Origin: Clostridiales bacterium UBA735
GTDB taxonomy: Bacteria; Bacillota; Clostridia; Oscillospirales; Oscillospiraceae
DNA length: 20,686 bases
NCBI GenBank assembly: GCA_002298695.1
Contig: DBLB01000137.1
Coordinates: forward strand, 1-20,686
Reading direction: 5' to 3'
Shown here: one piece after another, positions 14,386-20,686 of the stretch
Numbering within the stretch: position 1 is the stretch's first letter
Layout: every line of letters starts with the position of its first letter
The notes under the pieces: generated by a model
Database searches by the model: none
Told to the model about the DNA's origin: nothing
What the model saw: only the letters and a program-made list of their open reading frames with translations
Translations under genes and position numbers: made by a program

Positions 14386-15495
14386 ATGTATTTATATGAC
14401 ATTATTTTCAACACGCTGGAAGAAGAAATTCTGAATCATGAATATGAATTCGGTGCCATGCTCCCATCGGAAAACCAGCTTTGCAAGCGCTTTTCTGTGG
14501 AGCGGACCACCGTCCGGAAGGCGCTGTCCATGCTGGCCGACAAAAAGTACGTGGAAAAATGCCCCGGCATCGGCAGCCGCGTCATCTACCGCAAGCCCGC
14601 ACCGGCTGCCGCAGGCGAACAGCGCGGCGCGGCCATCGGCTTTTTCATCATGGAAAGCGCGCAGAGCAACAAAAAGATCACCGAGCCGTACTACGCCGAT
14701 CTTTTCTACTACCTGGACAAGGAATGCGCCGCACATGACATGCAGCTGATCTACACCGCCATTTCCGAAATCTCCGACATCGCGGAGCTGATCTCCAAGC
14801 ATGACTTCATCGCCGCGGTCTTTGTGACCCGCACACCGGAACATCTGATCTGCGCGGCACGCAAAACCGGAATTCCGATTCTGACCGTGAACGATGACCA
14901 CGCCTTCGTGCCGTGCATCCAGCATGACTATCTGAACGGCTCATATTCGGCGCTGCGGTACCTGTACGACATGGGCCACCGGCATATTGCGCTGCTCTCC
15001 GGCCCGATGGGCTTTCTGGCCACGGACGACAAAATGACCGGCTGCTACAGGGCCATGCACAAGTTCGGACTTGAAATTCCGCCAGAACGGATTCTCTGCG
15101 GCCGGGACTGGACCTTCCAGAGCGGCTATGAACTGACGCAGAGCCTGCTGGCGCAGCCCGGCCCAAAACCGACTGCCCTGTTTGTTTTCAACGACATCAT
15201 GGCCGTCGGCGCCATCCGCGCCATCCATGACGCCGGGCTTCAGATCCCGGATGACATCAGCGTCGTCGGCTTTGACAACATGGAGCAGCTTCAGTTCACC
15301 GAGCCGGATCTCACCACGGTAGACGGCAACACAGCCTATCTCGCCAAGGTTATCGTGGACACGGCATTCAAAAACGCGTTTGACCAGTACGATATGGGCG
15401 TCAAGTTCGTCATCCCCACCAAGCTGGTCGTGCGCGGCACCGTGCGGCGCATCGGCGACACCGTGCCGGAGGCCCCGGCCCCCTGCGCGACCTGA
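14386..15495 (+). CDS. AraR-type transcription regulator (GntR DNA-binding domain + LacI-type ligand domain)
   Basis: The 369-residue protein joins an N-terminal winged-helix GntR domain (about 1-70; LPSENQLCKRFSVERTTVRK and a wing KCPGIGSRV) to a C-terminal LacI/periplasmic-binding-like sensor (about 80-355; YLYDMGHRHIALLSGP, FNDIMAVGAIRAI, DISVVGFDNMEQ). This chimera is the architecture of Bacillus AraR, a sugar-responsive repressor that binds as a dimer and leaves DNA when sugar binds. The ligand is probably the imported sugar or an early intermediate. The gene lies between the LarA-like gene and the convergent kinase operon and has its own promoter and terminator. Targets are likely the divergent control region at 6177-6520 and its own promoter. 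The ribosome site (GTGAGGA) is modest. Confidence 0.9.
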   Translation: MYLYDIIFNTLEEEILNHEYEFGAMLPSENQLCKRFSVERTTVRKALSMLADKKYVEKCPGIGSRVIYRKPAPAAAGEQRGAAIGFFIMESAQSNKKITEPYYADLFYYLDKECAAHDMQLIYTAISEISDIAELISKHDFIAAVFVTRTPEHLICAARKTGIPILTVNDDHAFVPCIQHDYLNGSYSALRYLYDMGHRHIALLSGPMGFLATDDKMTGCYRAMHKFGLEIPPERILCGRDWTFQSGYELTQSLLAQPGPKPTALFVFNDIMAVGAIRAIHDAGLQIPDDISVVGFDNMEQLQFTEPDLTTVDGNTAYLAKVIVDTAFKNAFDQYDMGVKFVIPTKLVVRGTVRRIGDTVPEAPAPCAT

Positions 15496-15700
15496 TAGGA
15501 GGGGCATGTCCGGCACAGCTGCGGGAGATGTGCCGCATGCTTCATGCTGCGCATCTCAACATCGATTGCTTATCTCACAGATTTCGTTGTCCGCGTCTGA
15601 AATCTTTTCCATGCGGACTGCAAATGCAGCGAGCATTCCCCGCAGCAGGATTTTGAGCACTGGGGCGCGCAGTACCGGCGCTGGCCCCGAACACGTACAG

Positions 15701-15738
15701 AACAGGCGATGCGCAGGAATGCGCATCGCCTGTTTTTT
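15701..15738 (+). terminator. Rho-independent terminator after the regulator gene
   Basis: A perfect 15-base stem (15701-15715 with 15720-15734), loop GGAA, is followed by T residues through 15738. It lies about 200 bases after the regulator stop and 24 bases from the convergent kinase stop. Only the + strand reading has a T-run at the right side; on the - strand it could still act as a 3' stabilising hairpin for the kinase message. Confidence 0.9.
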
Positions 15739-15761
15739 GATGATTCTATCTTGCTTCCGGC

Positions 15762-17168
15762 TCAGCCGAAAACCGGATAGCTCTCCCGGAACAGTGGATC
15801 GCCCACCGGCGCTGCGTCGCGGTAAATGGCATTCAGCTTCCGGTAAATCTCCACATTTTCCGGAATCGGACGGAATTCCTCGCCCGGCCGTACCATTTTG
15901 CTGACCGCTGTGTCAAAATCCGGCCAGATTCCAACGCCGACCGCTGCACAGATGGCCGCACCAAGGCCCGCGCTGCCGAACTTATGCGGACGGCTGACCG
16001 GCCGCTCCATCACATCGGCAAAGATCTGCATGAACACATCGCTCTTGGAGCCGCCGCCGGAAATAATCATTTTCCCACACGGCAGATCCGTCTTATCCAT
16101 ATGGTTTCGCATCGTCATCGCGATGCCCTCCATGATGGCCCGGTAAATGTGCGCGCGGCCGTGCCGTCCGTCAAAGCCAAGCATCATGCCCTTGCGGAAC
16201 GGCGTATCAGCGTCCGCAAGCCAGTGCGGCACGATCATCAATCCGTCGCTGCCTGCCGGAATCCGCTCTGCCTCCTGATTCAGGCGCATTTCCGGCGACA
16301 TGCCCATGGACGCCGCCTTTTCACGGTAGTCCTCTCCCAAAACATTGCACCACCATGAAAGCATCCACATTCCGCGCCGGATGCCGTTCGATTCAAACAG
16401 ATACCGATGCGGCACACTGGCCAGATTTGTCCAACCGACCGCCGAATCACCGAGATTCCGCTCCGTGCAGGTCATGGCGGCGATGTAGGTCCCCAGCGAC
16501 AGCAGCACCGAGCCCGGATGGAGACAGCCCACACCAAGCGCCTCGACCGCCTTGTCGTTGGCCGTGGTGTACACCGGCAGCCCCGCCGGGAGCCCCGTCG
16601 CCTCCGCCGCCGCGGCAGTAATGCATCCAAGCCGTTCACCAGGCTGGATCAGATCGAACAGCATGCTGCGTGTTACGCCGAATGCCGGGATGGCTGTCTC
16701 ATTCCAGTCCCAGGTATCGTGATCCAGCGGCCACGCACCGAGATAATTGGCCGCCGTGTCGCGGTTTTCGCCGGTCAGCCGTTTGGAAAGATAGCCGGAA
16801 GCGGTCGTGACATAGGCCACATCCGGATTTTCTTCCATATGCGGCTGCCCGACGCGCGCATCCATCCAACTCATCAGCGGCTGCGCCAGCGTGCCGTCCT
16901 TTTTCAGCAGTGCTCTGCAAAAGCGGATGCTGCAAAGGCCCACGGCCGCGATCTCCTCCGGCGCGCCGTCAAACAGCTCCAGCAGCTTCTTCACCGCGCC
17001 GCACAGGCTGTCCCACAGATCATCATCCGGATGCTCCGCATGCCCGCCCGCCGACAGCTTCAGCTGCCGCAGCGGCACTGCGGCGCTGCACACGACCGTT
17101 CCGTCTGCACTGTAAATTGCCACCTTGGTGCTCTGTGAGCCGCCGTCGATGCCCAGTATATACTTCAT
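15762..17168 (-). CDS. FGGY-family carbohydrate kinase
   Basis: FGGY kinases phosphorylate sugars or polyols such as xylulose, ribulose, gluconate or glycerol in the cytoplasm. In this 468-residue protein the ATP-phosphate loop is ILGIDGGSQSTK (4-15), the substrate region has SWMDAR (100-105), and ANDKAVEALG (203-212) carries the likely catalytic Asp205. The second nucleotide-binding block LLSLGTY (222-228) and ISGGGSKSD in the C-terminal half complete the fold. I start at ATG 17168, with GGAGG eight bases upstream; the frame extends 12 codons more without another ribosome site. It is 54 bases after the Etf fusion gene and is the last gene of that operon. The substrate loop does not point to a single sugar; a xylulokinase-like or a new specificity are both open. 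Confidence 0.9.
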   Translation of the reverse strand: MKYILGIDGGSQSTKVAIYSADGTVVCSAAVPLRQLKLSAGGHAEHPDDDLWDSLCGAVKKLLELFDGAPEEIAAVGLCSIRFCRALLKKDGTLAQPLMSWMDARVGQPHMEENPDVAYVTTASGYLSKRLTGENRDTAANYLGAWPLDHDTWDWNETAIPAFGVTRSMLFDLIQPGERLGCITAAAAEATGLPAGLPVYTTANDKAVEALGVGCLHPGSVLLSLGTYIAAMTCTERNLGDSAVGWTNLASVPHRYLFESNGIRRGMWMLSWWCNVLGEDYREKAASMGMSPEMRLNQEAERIPAGSDGLMIVPHWLADADTPFRKGMMLGFDGRHGRAHIYRAIMEGIAMTMRNHMDKTDLPCGKMIISGGGSKSDVFMQIFADVMERPVSRPHKFGSAGLGAAICAAVGVGIWPDFDTAVSKMVRPGEEFRPIPENVEIYRKLNAIYRDAAPVGDPLFRESYPVFG

Positions 17169-17222
17169 TTGTATTTTCCTCCGTATCTGTCCTCTGGATC
17201 GCACATCCCGCAGGCGGCGATG

Positions 17223-18503
17223 CTATTTTCGTTCCAGCTGCGCCTGCATTGCGTGCAGGATTTCCCCGCAATCCGCCTGCACACCGTAATTCGCGCGGCG
17301 GAAAACCGGCGCTTCCGGGTCCTTATTGACGGCAATCACCGTGCCGCAGGCATCCAAACCGGCCGTCAGCGCCGCCGCGCCGGAGGCTCCGAGCAGCAGC
17401 ACCGCACCAGCCTGCAAATTCAGGCCCGAAATGCCAACCTGCAAACCAATCGGATACCATCCGGCCAACACCGCCGCGCGCGTTGCGCCGATCTGCGCTC
17501 CGGCCTTTTCCGCCGCGAGCCTGAGCGTTTCGCGCTCTGACGGCTGTGAAACGCCGCGTCCTGCCAGAAATACCAGCTCTGCCTTTCCAAGGCCTGCCGC
17601 GCAGGTGTCTGCCCGCTCCTGCCAATCGGATACCCACTGCTCCGACGGCGCGGTCCACGGTGCAGGCGGCTCAGGCGGCTGTGCATATTCCGCAATCAGC
17701 GCACCGCCGTAGGTCTTCCGGCGGCAGGCCTGATCCGCGTCCTCCGACTGACGCGCAGCCGACGACTGCTCCAACAGCGACAGGATTTCAGCCGCCTGCT
17801 CCTCTGCCGTACCTGTGATCCAGCGGCACGCCTCACGCGCCGGCGGCCGGTGCAGCGCGACCGGACGGAGCTCCTCACATTGCGGCGCATCCGCCCGCGC
17901 TGTCCGGCAGCGCAGTTTTTTTGCGGCAAGACGCGCCTTCAGCGTCGGAATGCGCAGCCAACCGGCGTCACCCGCCAGAAGGACCGCGGGGGCCGCCAGC
18001 ATACCCTCTGTTATTTTTCCGTCACCTGCGGCGCGGAAACGGACGCCTCCACCGCAGGCCTCCAACGCGCACACATGATCGACATACGGCAGCCCGAGCC
18101 GCTGCGCCAGATGCCGCGGCACCATCTGCGTTCCGGCCAGACCGCTCTGGCGGCCCGCCAGGATCAGGTCCGCGCCGCGCACTGCTTCGGCCAGCAGCTC
18201 CGCCGTGGCACGCGGTGAAAAAGGCGGCAGCGCACAGTCGATACGGACGACCTCCGAAAAGCCGAGCGCATAGAGCGACTCATACACTCTGGCATCCTCC
18301 TGCGCCGAAACCGTGACGGCGGTCAACTCCGTTTCCGGCACCTGATCGCGCAGCCGCAGCGCCAGCTCCAGCGCGCTTTCGTCATATGAGTCCAACGCCC
18401 GCTGATACACGCCCTGAATTGCCTGTTCCGGGCTGTGCGGCAATTTTTCCTCCGGAACCATGTTCAGCTCCGGAACAACCTGAAAACATACTGTAACTCT
18501 CAT
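17223..18503 (-). CDS. Single-chain EtfB-EtfA fusion electron-transfer flavoprotein-like protein
   Basis: Electron-transfer flavoproteins are normally EtfB plus EtfA dimers carrying FAD. This 426-residue chain joins an EtfB-like half (1 to about 205: MRVTVCFQVVPE, LDSYDESALELAL, DLILAGRQSG and IPTLKARLAAKKL) through a variable, Ala-rich linker (about 205-300) to the C-terminal FAD-binding domain of EtfA (306-426: AGRGVS, GATRAAVLAGW, LQVGISG, NKDPEAPVFRRANYG). The EtfA N-terminal domain is absent. Where most EtfA proteins read ISGAIQHLAG, this one reads ASGAAALTAG, so the usual flavin-contacting His is missing. The start is ATG 18503; its ribosome site is weak (GGGAA). It lies between the broken SDR gene and the kinase. 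No acyl-CoA dehydrogenase or FixCX partner is in the window, so the donor is unknown; a sugar or polyol dehydrogenase is one guess. Confidence 0.85.
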   Translation of the reverse strand: MRVTVCFQVVPELNMVPEEKLPHSPEQAIQGVYQRALDSYDESALELALRLRDQVPETELTAVTVSAQEDARVYESLYALGFSEVVRIDCALPPFSPRATAELLAEAVRGADLILAGRQSGLAGTQMVPRHLAQRLGLPYVDHVCALEACGGGVRFRAAGDGKITEGMLAAPAVLLAGDAGWLRIPTLKARLAAKKLRCRTARADAPQCEELRPVALHRPPAREACRWITGTAEEQAAEILSLLEQSSAARQSEDADQACRRKTYGGALIAEYAQPPEPPAPWTAPSEQWVSDWQERADTCAAGLGKAELVFLAGRGVSQPSERETLRLAAEKAGAQIGATRAAVLAGWYPIGLQVGISGLNLQAGAVLLLGASGAAALTAGLDACGTVIAVNKDPEAPVFRRANYGVQADCGEILHAMQAQLERK

Positions 18504-18523
18504 ACATTCCCATATACGCGCAG

Positions 18524-18552
18524 CCGGCCTTCCCGTTTTGCGGGAAAGCCGG
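18524..18552 (-). promoter_or_regulatory. Hairpin between the SDR remnant and the Etf fusion gene
   Basis: Twelve positions pair (18524-18535 with 18541-18552, one C/A mismatch) around a five-base loop. On the - strand, the direction of both flanking genes, no T-run follows, so it is likely an intercistronic stabiliser or attenuator, not a terminator. On the + strand TTTT follows, but no + strand gene needs it. Confidence 0.5.
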
Positions 18553-18564
18553 TTTTGTGCAAAT

Positions 18565-18990
18565 TCAGCGTACCAGATAGCCGCCGTCCACCGGGAGGAC
18601 GATGCCATTTACATAATCCGACGCATGAGAGGCAAGGAACACCATGGCCCCCATCAGATCCATGCGGTCGCCCCAGCGGCCTGCCGGGATGTGATCGCGG
18701 ACGCGGACTTCCTTCTCATCGCTGTCCGTCTGCGCAGTCATGGCCGTCTTGAAATATCCGGGAGCCAGACCGTTGACCTGAATGTTGTGCATGCCAAGCT
18801 CATCCGCGTAGGCCTTGGTGAAGCCGACCAGACCCGTCTTCATAGCCGCATAGGCCGGAGAGCCAAGCCCGCCCAGGAAGGAGAACAGCGAGCAGATGTT
18901 GATGATCTTGCCGCTCTTCTGCGGGATCATATAGCGGATGGCCTCATGAGCCAACTCAAACGCGCAGTTCAGGTTCAGATTGATAATCAA
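18565..18990 (-). pseudogene. C-terminal part of a short-chain dehydrogenase (SDR), N-terminal half missing
   Basis: About 140 residues match the second half of a classical SDR: the catalytic Ser region IINICSLFSFLGG, the YAAMK Tyr-x3-Lys pair, the IQVNGLAPGYFKT segment and a C-terminal VNGIVLPVDGG. The style is near KduD or gluconate 5-dehydrogenase, which act on keto-deoxy sugars and gluconates. The Rossmann nucleotide-binding half (TGxxxGIG, roughly 105 residues) is absent: at 18983-18990 the frame runs into unrelated sequence. The first codon available is a TTG with no ribosome site, so the fragment is unlikely to make an enzyme. In an intact genome this gene would lead the Etf-kinase operon. 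Either the gene was cut by a rearrangement or the sequence is chimeric. Confidence 0.85.
18983..18990. other. Breakpoint joining two truncated genes
   Basis: On the - strand the unknown gene reads GIDY up to TTGATTAT and the SDR begins at the same bases in a different frame. Both genes are cut here, and the unknown frame then runs on for only nine codons to a stop at 18956. The DNA right of this point is visibly less GC-rich. Short shared sequence could mark a microhomology-type join. Confidence 0.7.
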
Positions 18991-19162
18991 TTCCGTCGGC
19001 GTGGTTCGTCAGTCGGTCTATCTCTGGCGCAAGTGCATCAATCTCTGCCTGATAGGTTTGATATTGTGCTTCAATATCTTCTGGCAATGCGGTTGGTGTC
19101 AGTACCTCAAATTCTGTCTGGAAGCCGCTATTGTCCTCTTTCAAATCAAGAATCTGGTTCAA
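18983..19162 (-). pseudogene. N-terminal fragment of an unknown gene coupled to the WYL regulator
   Basis: The start is a TTG at 19162 with GAGGAGGT six bases upstream, and it overlaps the WYL stop as TTGA, a clear translational-coupling arrangement. About 60 residues remain (MNQILDLKEDN, then LPEDIEAQYQTYQAEIDAL, then DRLTNHADGIDY), an acidic, helical, soluble N terminus. I have the impression of a conserved Clostridia hypothetical protein in which GIDY is followed by a hydrophobic segment, but I cannot verify that here. It is cut at 18983-18990, out of frame with the SDR, so no fusion protein is made. Function unknown. Confidence 0.65.
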
Positions 19163-20103
19163 GTCGATACCTCCTCAACATATTTCCCTTGGCTTCGCAG
19201 CCACATATCGATTCCTTTTCCAAACACCTCCGCCGAGACGACCCATCCGGTTTCATCCTGCGAGAGAATTTCTGCCGTCGGGAGCCGGTCAAGCACCGCC
19301 TCGATCGACGGGCCGGTATATTTAAACCGGATTTTCTGGAGCTTTCCGCCATACATGAACTGTACGCGCCGTCGGAATTCACCTTCCTGGAATCTGGTTG
19401 TGTAGGCTGGCGTGAAGTGCTCGGGCAGCACCTGAAACGATTTGATACGATCAACGCGGTAAATCGTCGGATAAAGGTCGTCTGGATTTTCAAACGCCCG
19501 CTTGCGGTCGATATTTCGGATATAAGCAGCCAGATAGAAATAATACTCAGAAAAGAGAATCCCGACTGGCTCGACCGTTCGCTTTATAGGCTCCTGGCCT
19601 TTAAGCTTGCGATACTCGAGCTCCAGCACGCGCCGTTGCTGTACGGCCTGTCCCAAATCCCAGAGTCCCTGCAAAATCGGCTGTCCGTGGTGCGGCTCGA
19701 TGTAAAGAAGCTTTTCGTTTCCAATCATGCGCTGCACTGCGCGCTTGCTTTCGTCCGGCACACAGCATTCCACCAGCTTATCCAAAATCGGCAGCATCTC
19801 ATCGCGGCGCATCGAGCGGCTTTCCAGCAGAATTTTGCAGACCGCCAGAATTTCGCCGTTCGTCAGCCCTTTCGGCTGCGTCTTGGTTAGACGATAGCCG
19901 CCTGCGGCGCGGTCATACACAACGTCCTGCCCCAGCATTTCGTTGGACAGAAAGGAACGCAGAGATTCCAGATCACGCTGGATGCTGCGCGCGGTGACGC
20001 CAAATTCCTGCGCCAGCTCACGCTTATTCAGCACTTTGCCATTCAGGAGCCTGGCATAAATCGAGAGTAGCCGCGCAGATTTCAACTCGCTGTATTCTTC
20101 CAT
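19159..20103 (-). CDS. WYL-domain transcription regulator (HTH + WYL + WCX)
   Basis: This 314-residue protein has an N-terminal winged helix (about 8-58: KRELAQEFGVTARSIQRDLESLR), a central WYL domain (about 140-230: VLELEYRKLKGQEPIKRTVEPVGILF and YYFYLAAY) and a C-terminal WCX extension ending MWLRSQGKYVEE. WYL proteins sense small ligands, often nucleotide or nucleic-acid fragments, and control defence, DNA-damage or mobile-element genes; which applies here is unknown. AGAGGGG lies six bases before the ATG. Its promoter is near-consensus. It is divergent from the small XRE-type gene and coupled to the truncated unknown gene downstream. Base composition is lower in GC than the catabolic genes to the left. 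Confidence 0.92.
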   Translation of the reverse strand: MEEYSELKSARLLSIYARLLNGKVLNKRELAQEFGVTARSIQRDLESLRSFLSNEMLGQDVVYDRAAGGYRLTKTQPKGLTNGEILAVCKILLESRSMRRDEMLPILDKLVECCVPDESKRAVQRMIGNEKLLYIEPHHGQPILQGLWDLGQAVQQRRVLELEYRKLKGQEPIKRTVEPVGILFSEYYFYLAAYIRNIDRKRAFENPDDLYPTIYRVDRIKSFQVLPEHFTPAYTTRFQEGEFRRRVQFMYGGKLQKIRFKYTGPSIEAVLDRLPTAEILSQDETGWVVSAEVFGKGIDMWLRSQGKYVEEVST

Positions 20104-20152
20104 CTTGACCCCTCTTTATGCGCTTAAAAGCACAAATTACTATCTGATAAAT

Positions 20153-20181
20153 ATAATATTATAATCGACAAATCATGTCAA
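20153..20181 (-). promoter_or_regulatory. Sigma-A-type promoter of the WYL gene
   Basis: On the - strand a consensus TTGACA (20181-20176) is followed after 17 bases by TATTAT (20158-20153). The transcript would start about 55-60 bases before the WYL ATG. The same AT-rich segment holds TATAAT on the + strand (20160-20165), a possible -10 box for the divergent XRE-type gene, so the two promoters overlap. Confidence 0.65.
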
Positions 20182-20223
20182 TCCCTGCCGCAGTTGGGTA
20201 ACATAGTATCCGAGGTGAATGCA

Positions 20224-20466
20224 ATGCGTCAGGAATTTGAGCAGGAATATTTGCAGCTCGGGCTGAAGATCGCATACTATCGAAAGCTGCGGGGATTGAC
20301 ACAGGAGGAGCTTGCTGAGCGCATTGATCGCTCCGCTGCCTTTGTCGGCCATGTGGAAGCACCAAATATCCGAAAGGCCATCTCCATGGACACGCTGTTT
20401 TCCATTGCGCAGGCGTTGGATATTCCGGCTTATCGGTTTCTGATCTTCGATGATTCCGGACTGTAA
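20224..20466 (+). CDS. Small XRE-family helix-turn-helix protein
   Basis: This 80-residue protein is almost wholly one HTH_3 (Cro/C1-type) domain: GLKIAYYRKLRGLTQEELAE, then SAAFVGHVEAPNIRKAISMD and LFSIAQALDIPAYRFL. Such single-domain proteins bind operators as dimers. I start at ATG 20224 with GAGGTG six bases upstream; an earlier in-frame TTG at 20194 has no ribosome site. The gene is divergent from the WYL regulator across a 120-base AT-rich region where their promoters overlap, so mutual control is plausible. It stands alone and is followed by three hairpins. Confidence 0.88.
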   Translation: MRQEFEQEYLQLGLKIAYYRKLRGLTQEELAERIDRSAAFVGHVEAPNIRKAISMDTLFSIAQALDIPAYRFLIFDDSGL

Positions 20467-20484
20467 GTCCAGTGTAGCGAATCG

Positions 20485-20505
20485 CATGGACAGCCAATGT
20501 CCATG
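20485..20505 (+). terminator. Weak hairpin shortly after the XRE-type gene
   Basis: CATGGACA (20485-20492) pairs with TGTCCATG (20498-20505), loop GCCAA. A TTTTT run occurs only about eight bases later, so termination would be partial. Confidence 0.4.
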
Positions 20506-20545
20506 TGGGATATTTTTATCGAATTTCACAATATTTTACACATCA

Positions 20546-20583
20546 AACGCACCATTCGGAGTAATCCCGAGTGGTGCGTTTTT
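20546..20583 (+). terminator. Rho-independent terminator downstream of the XRE-type gene
   Basis: A 14-base stem with one G/U pair (20546-20559 with 20567-20580) and a seven-base loop is followed by T residues. It is the best terminator for the XRE-type gene, and the A-rich left edge lets it work for a - strand transcript too. Confidence 0.85.
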
Positions 20584-20619
20584 GTGCTTATCCTGTTTCA
20601 AACCTGTCCAATATTAGCG

Positions 20620-20656
20620 AAAGCCGAAAGCAGATTTTCTCTGCTTTCGGCTTTTA
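20620..20656 (+). terminator. Second rho-independent terminator, possibly bidirectional
   Basis: AAAGCCGAAAGCAG (20620-20633) pairs perfectly with 20641-20654 around loop ATTTTCT, followed by T-rich sequence. Two terminators in series suggest that a convergent gene lies just right of the window. Confidence 0.8.
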
Positions 20657-20686
20657 TAATTTTCTCTTATGTGCTTATCGGCTTAA

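Noticed and set aside
15556..15636. 26-codon - strand open frame (MLAAFAVRMEKISDAD...) between the regulator and kinase genes
   Set aside because: Composition is plausible, but the only G-rich sequence directly touches the ATG and there is no promoter; too short to support.
15506..15700. + strand open frame starting MSGTAAGDVPH after an AGGAGG just past the regulator stop
   Set aside because: The ribosome-like sequence is only four bases from the ATG, the frame runs straight through the terminator and the convergent kinase, and the product is low-complexity Ser/Arg/Ala.
18956..18990. A fusion protein joining the unknown gene to the SDR
   Set aside because: The two frames differ (offset by one base), so translation from the unknown gene stops at 18956 without entering the SDR frame.
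1..20686. CRISPR array, tRNA or rRNA genes, integrase or transposase
   Set aside because: I looked for regularly spaced repeats, cloverleaf-like sequences and recombinase-type proteins and saw none.

Overview
The window looks like chromosomal DNA from an anaerobic gut-type Firmicute (class Clostridia, probably Oscillospiraceae-like). The protein style, strong AGGAGG ribosome sites, high GC in coding DNA, lipoprotein SBP and GntR/LacI-type regulator all point that way. The lineage is inferred from protein style and composition; no rRNA or marker gene is present.

Layout. (1) 1-1533, + strand: the 3' part of a KDG-kinase-like sugar kinase, then a small VOC protein with its own promoter and terminator. 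(2) 1534-2299: a non-coding island between convergent genes, built of related hairpin repeats in opposite orientation. (3) 6176-2300, - strand: a tight operon of a UxaA-family sugar-acid dehydratase, a URO-D-fold protein and an iron-type alcohol dehydrogenase. (4) 6177-6520: a divergent control region with a strong promoter and a perfect 7-bp-arm palindrome. (5) 6521-14295, + strand: a second, different URO-D-fold protein, a complete ribose-type ABC importer (ATPase, two permeases, lipoprotein SBP), a HIT protein and a LarA-family (DUF2088) nickel-pincer racemase-like protein. (6) 14386-15495: an AraR-type regulator (GntR DNA-binding domain plus LacI-type sensor). (7) 18990-15762, - strand: a truncated SDR dehydrogenase, a single-chain EtfB-EtfA fusion and an FGGY sugar kinase. 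(8) 18983-20686: sequence of different character, with a truncated unknown gene, a WYL regulator and a small XRE-type regulator, joined abruptly to the broken SDR.

Working model (inference). This is a catabolic locus for an uncharacterised sugar acid or modified sugar. The ABC system imports it, the LarA-like protein may epimerise an alpha-hydroxy acid, the UxaA-like enzyme dehydrates an aldonate to a 2-keto-3-deoxy acid, and the KDG-kinase-like protein phosphorylates it. Fe-ADH, SDR, Etf fusion and FGGY kinase would supply redox and phosphorylation steps of a side branch. The two URO-D-fold proteins have no place in textbook hexuronate pathways and are the most novel part of the locus. The right-hand boundary near 18983-18990 breaks two genes at once and is either a real rearrangement or an assembly chimera.
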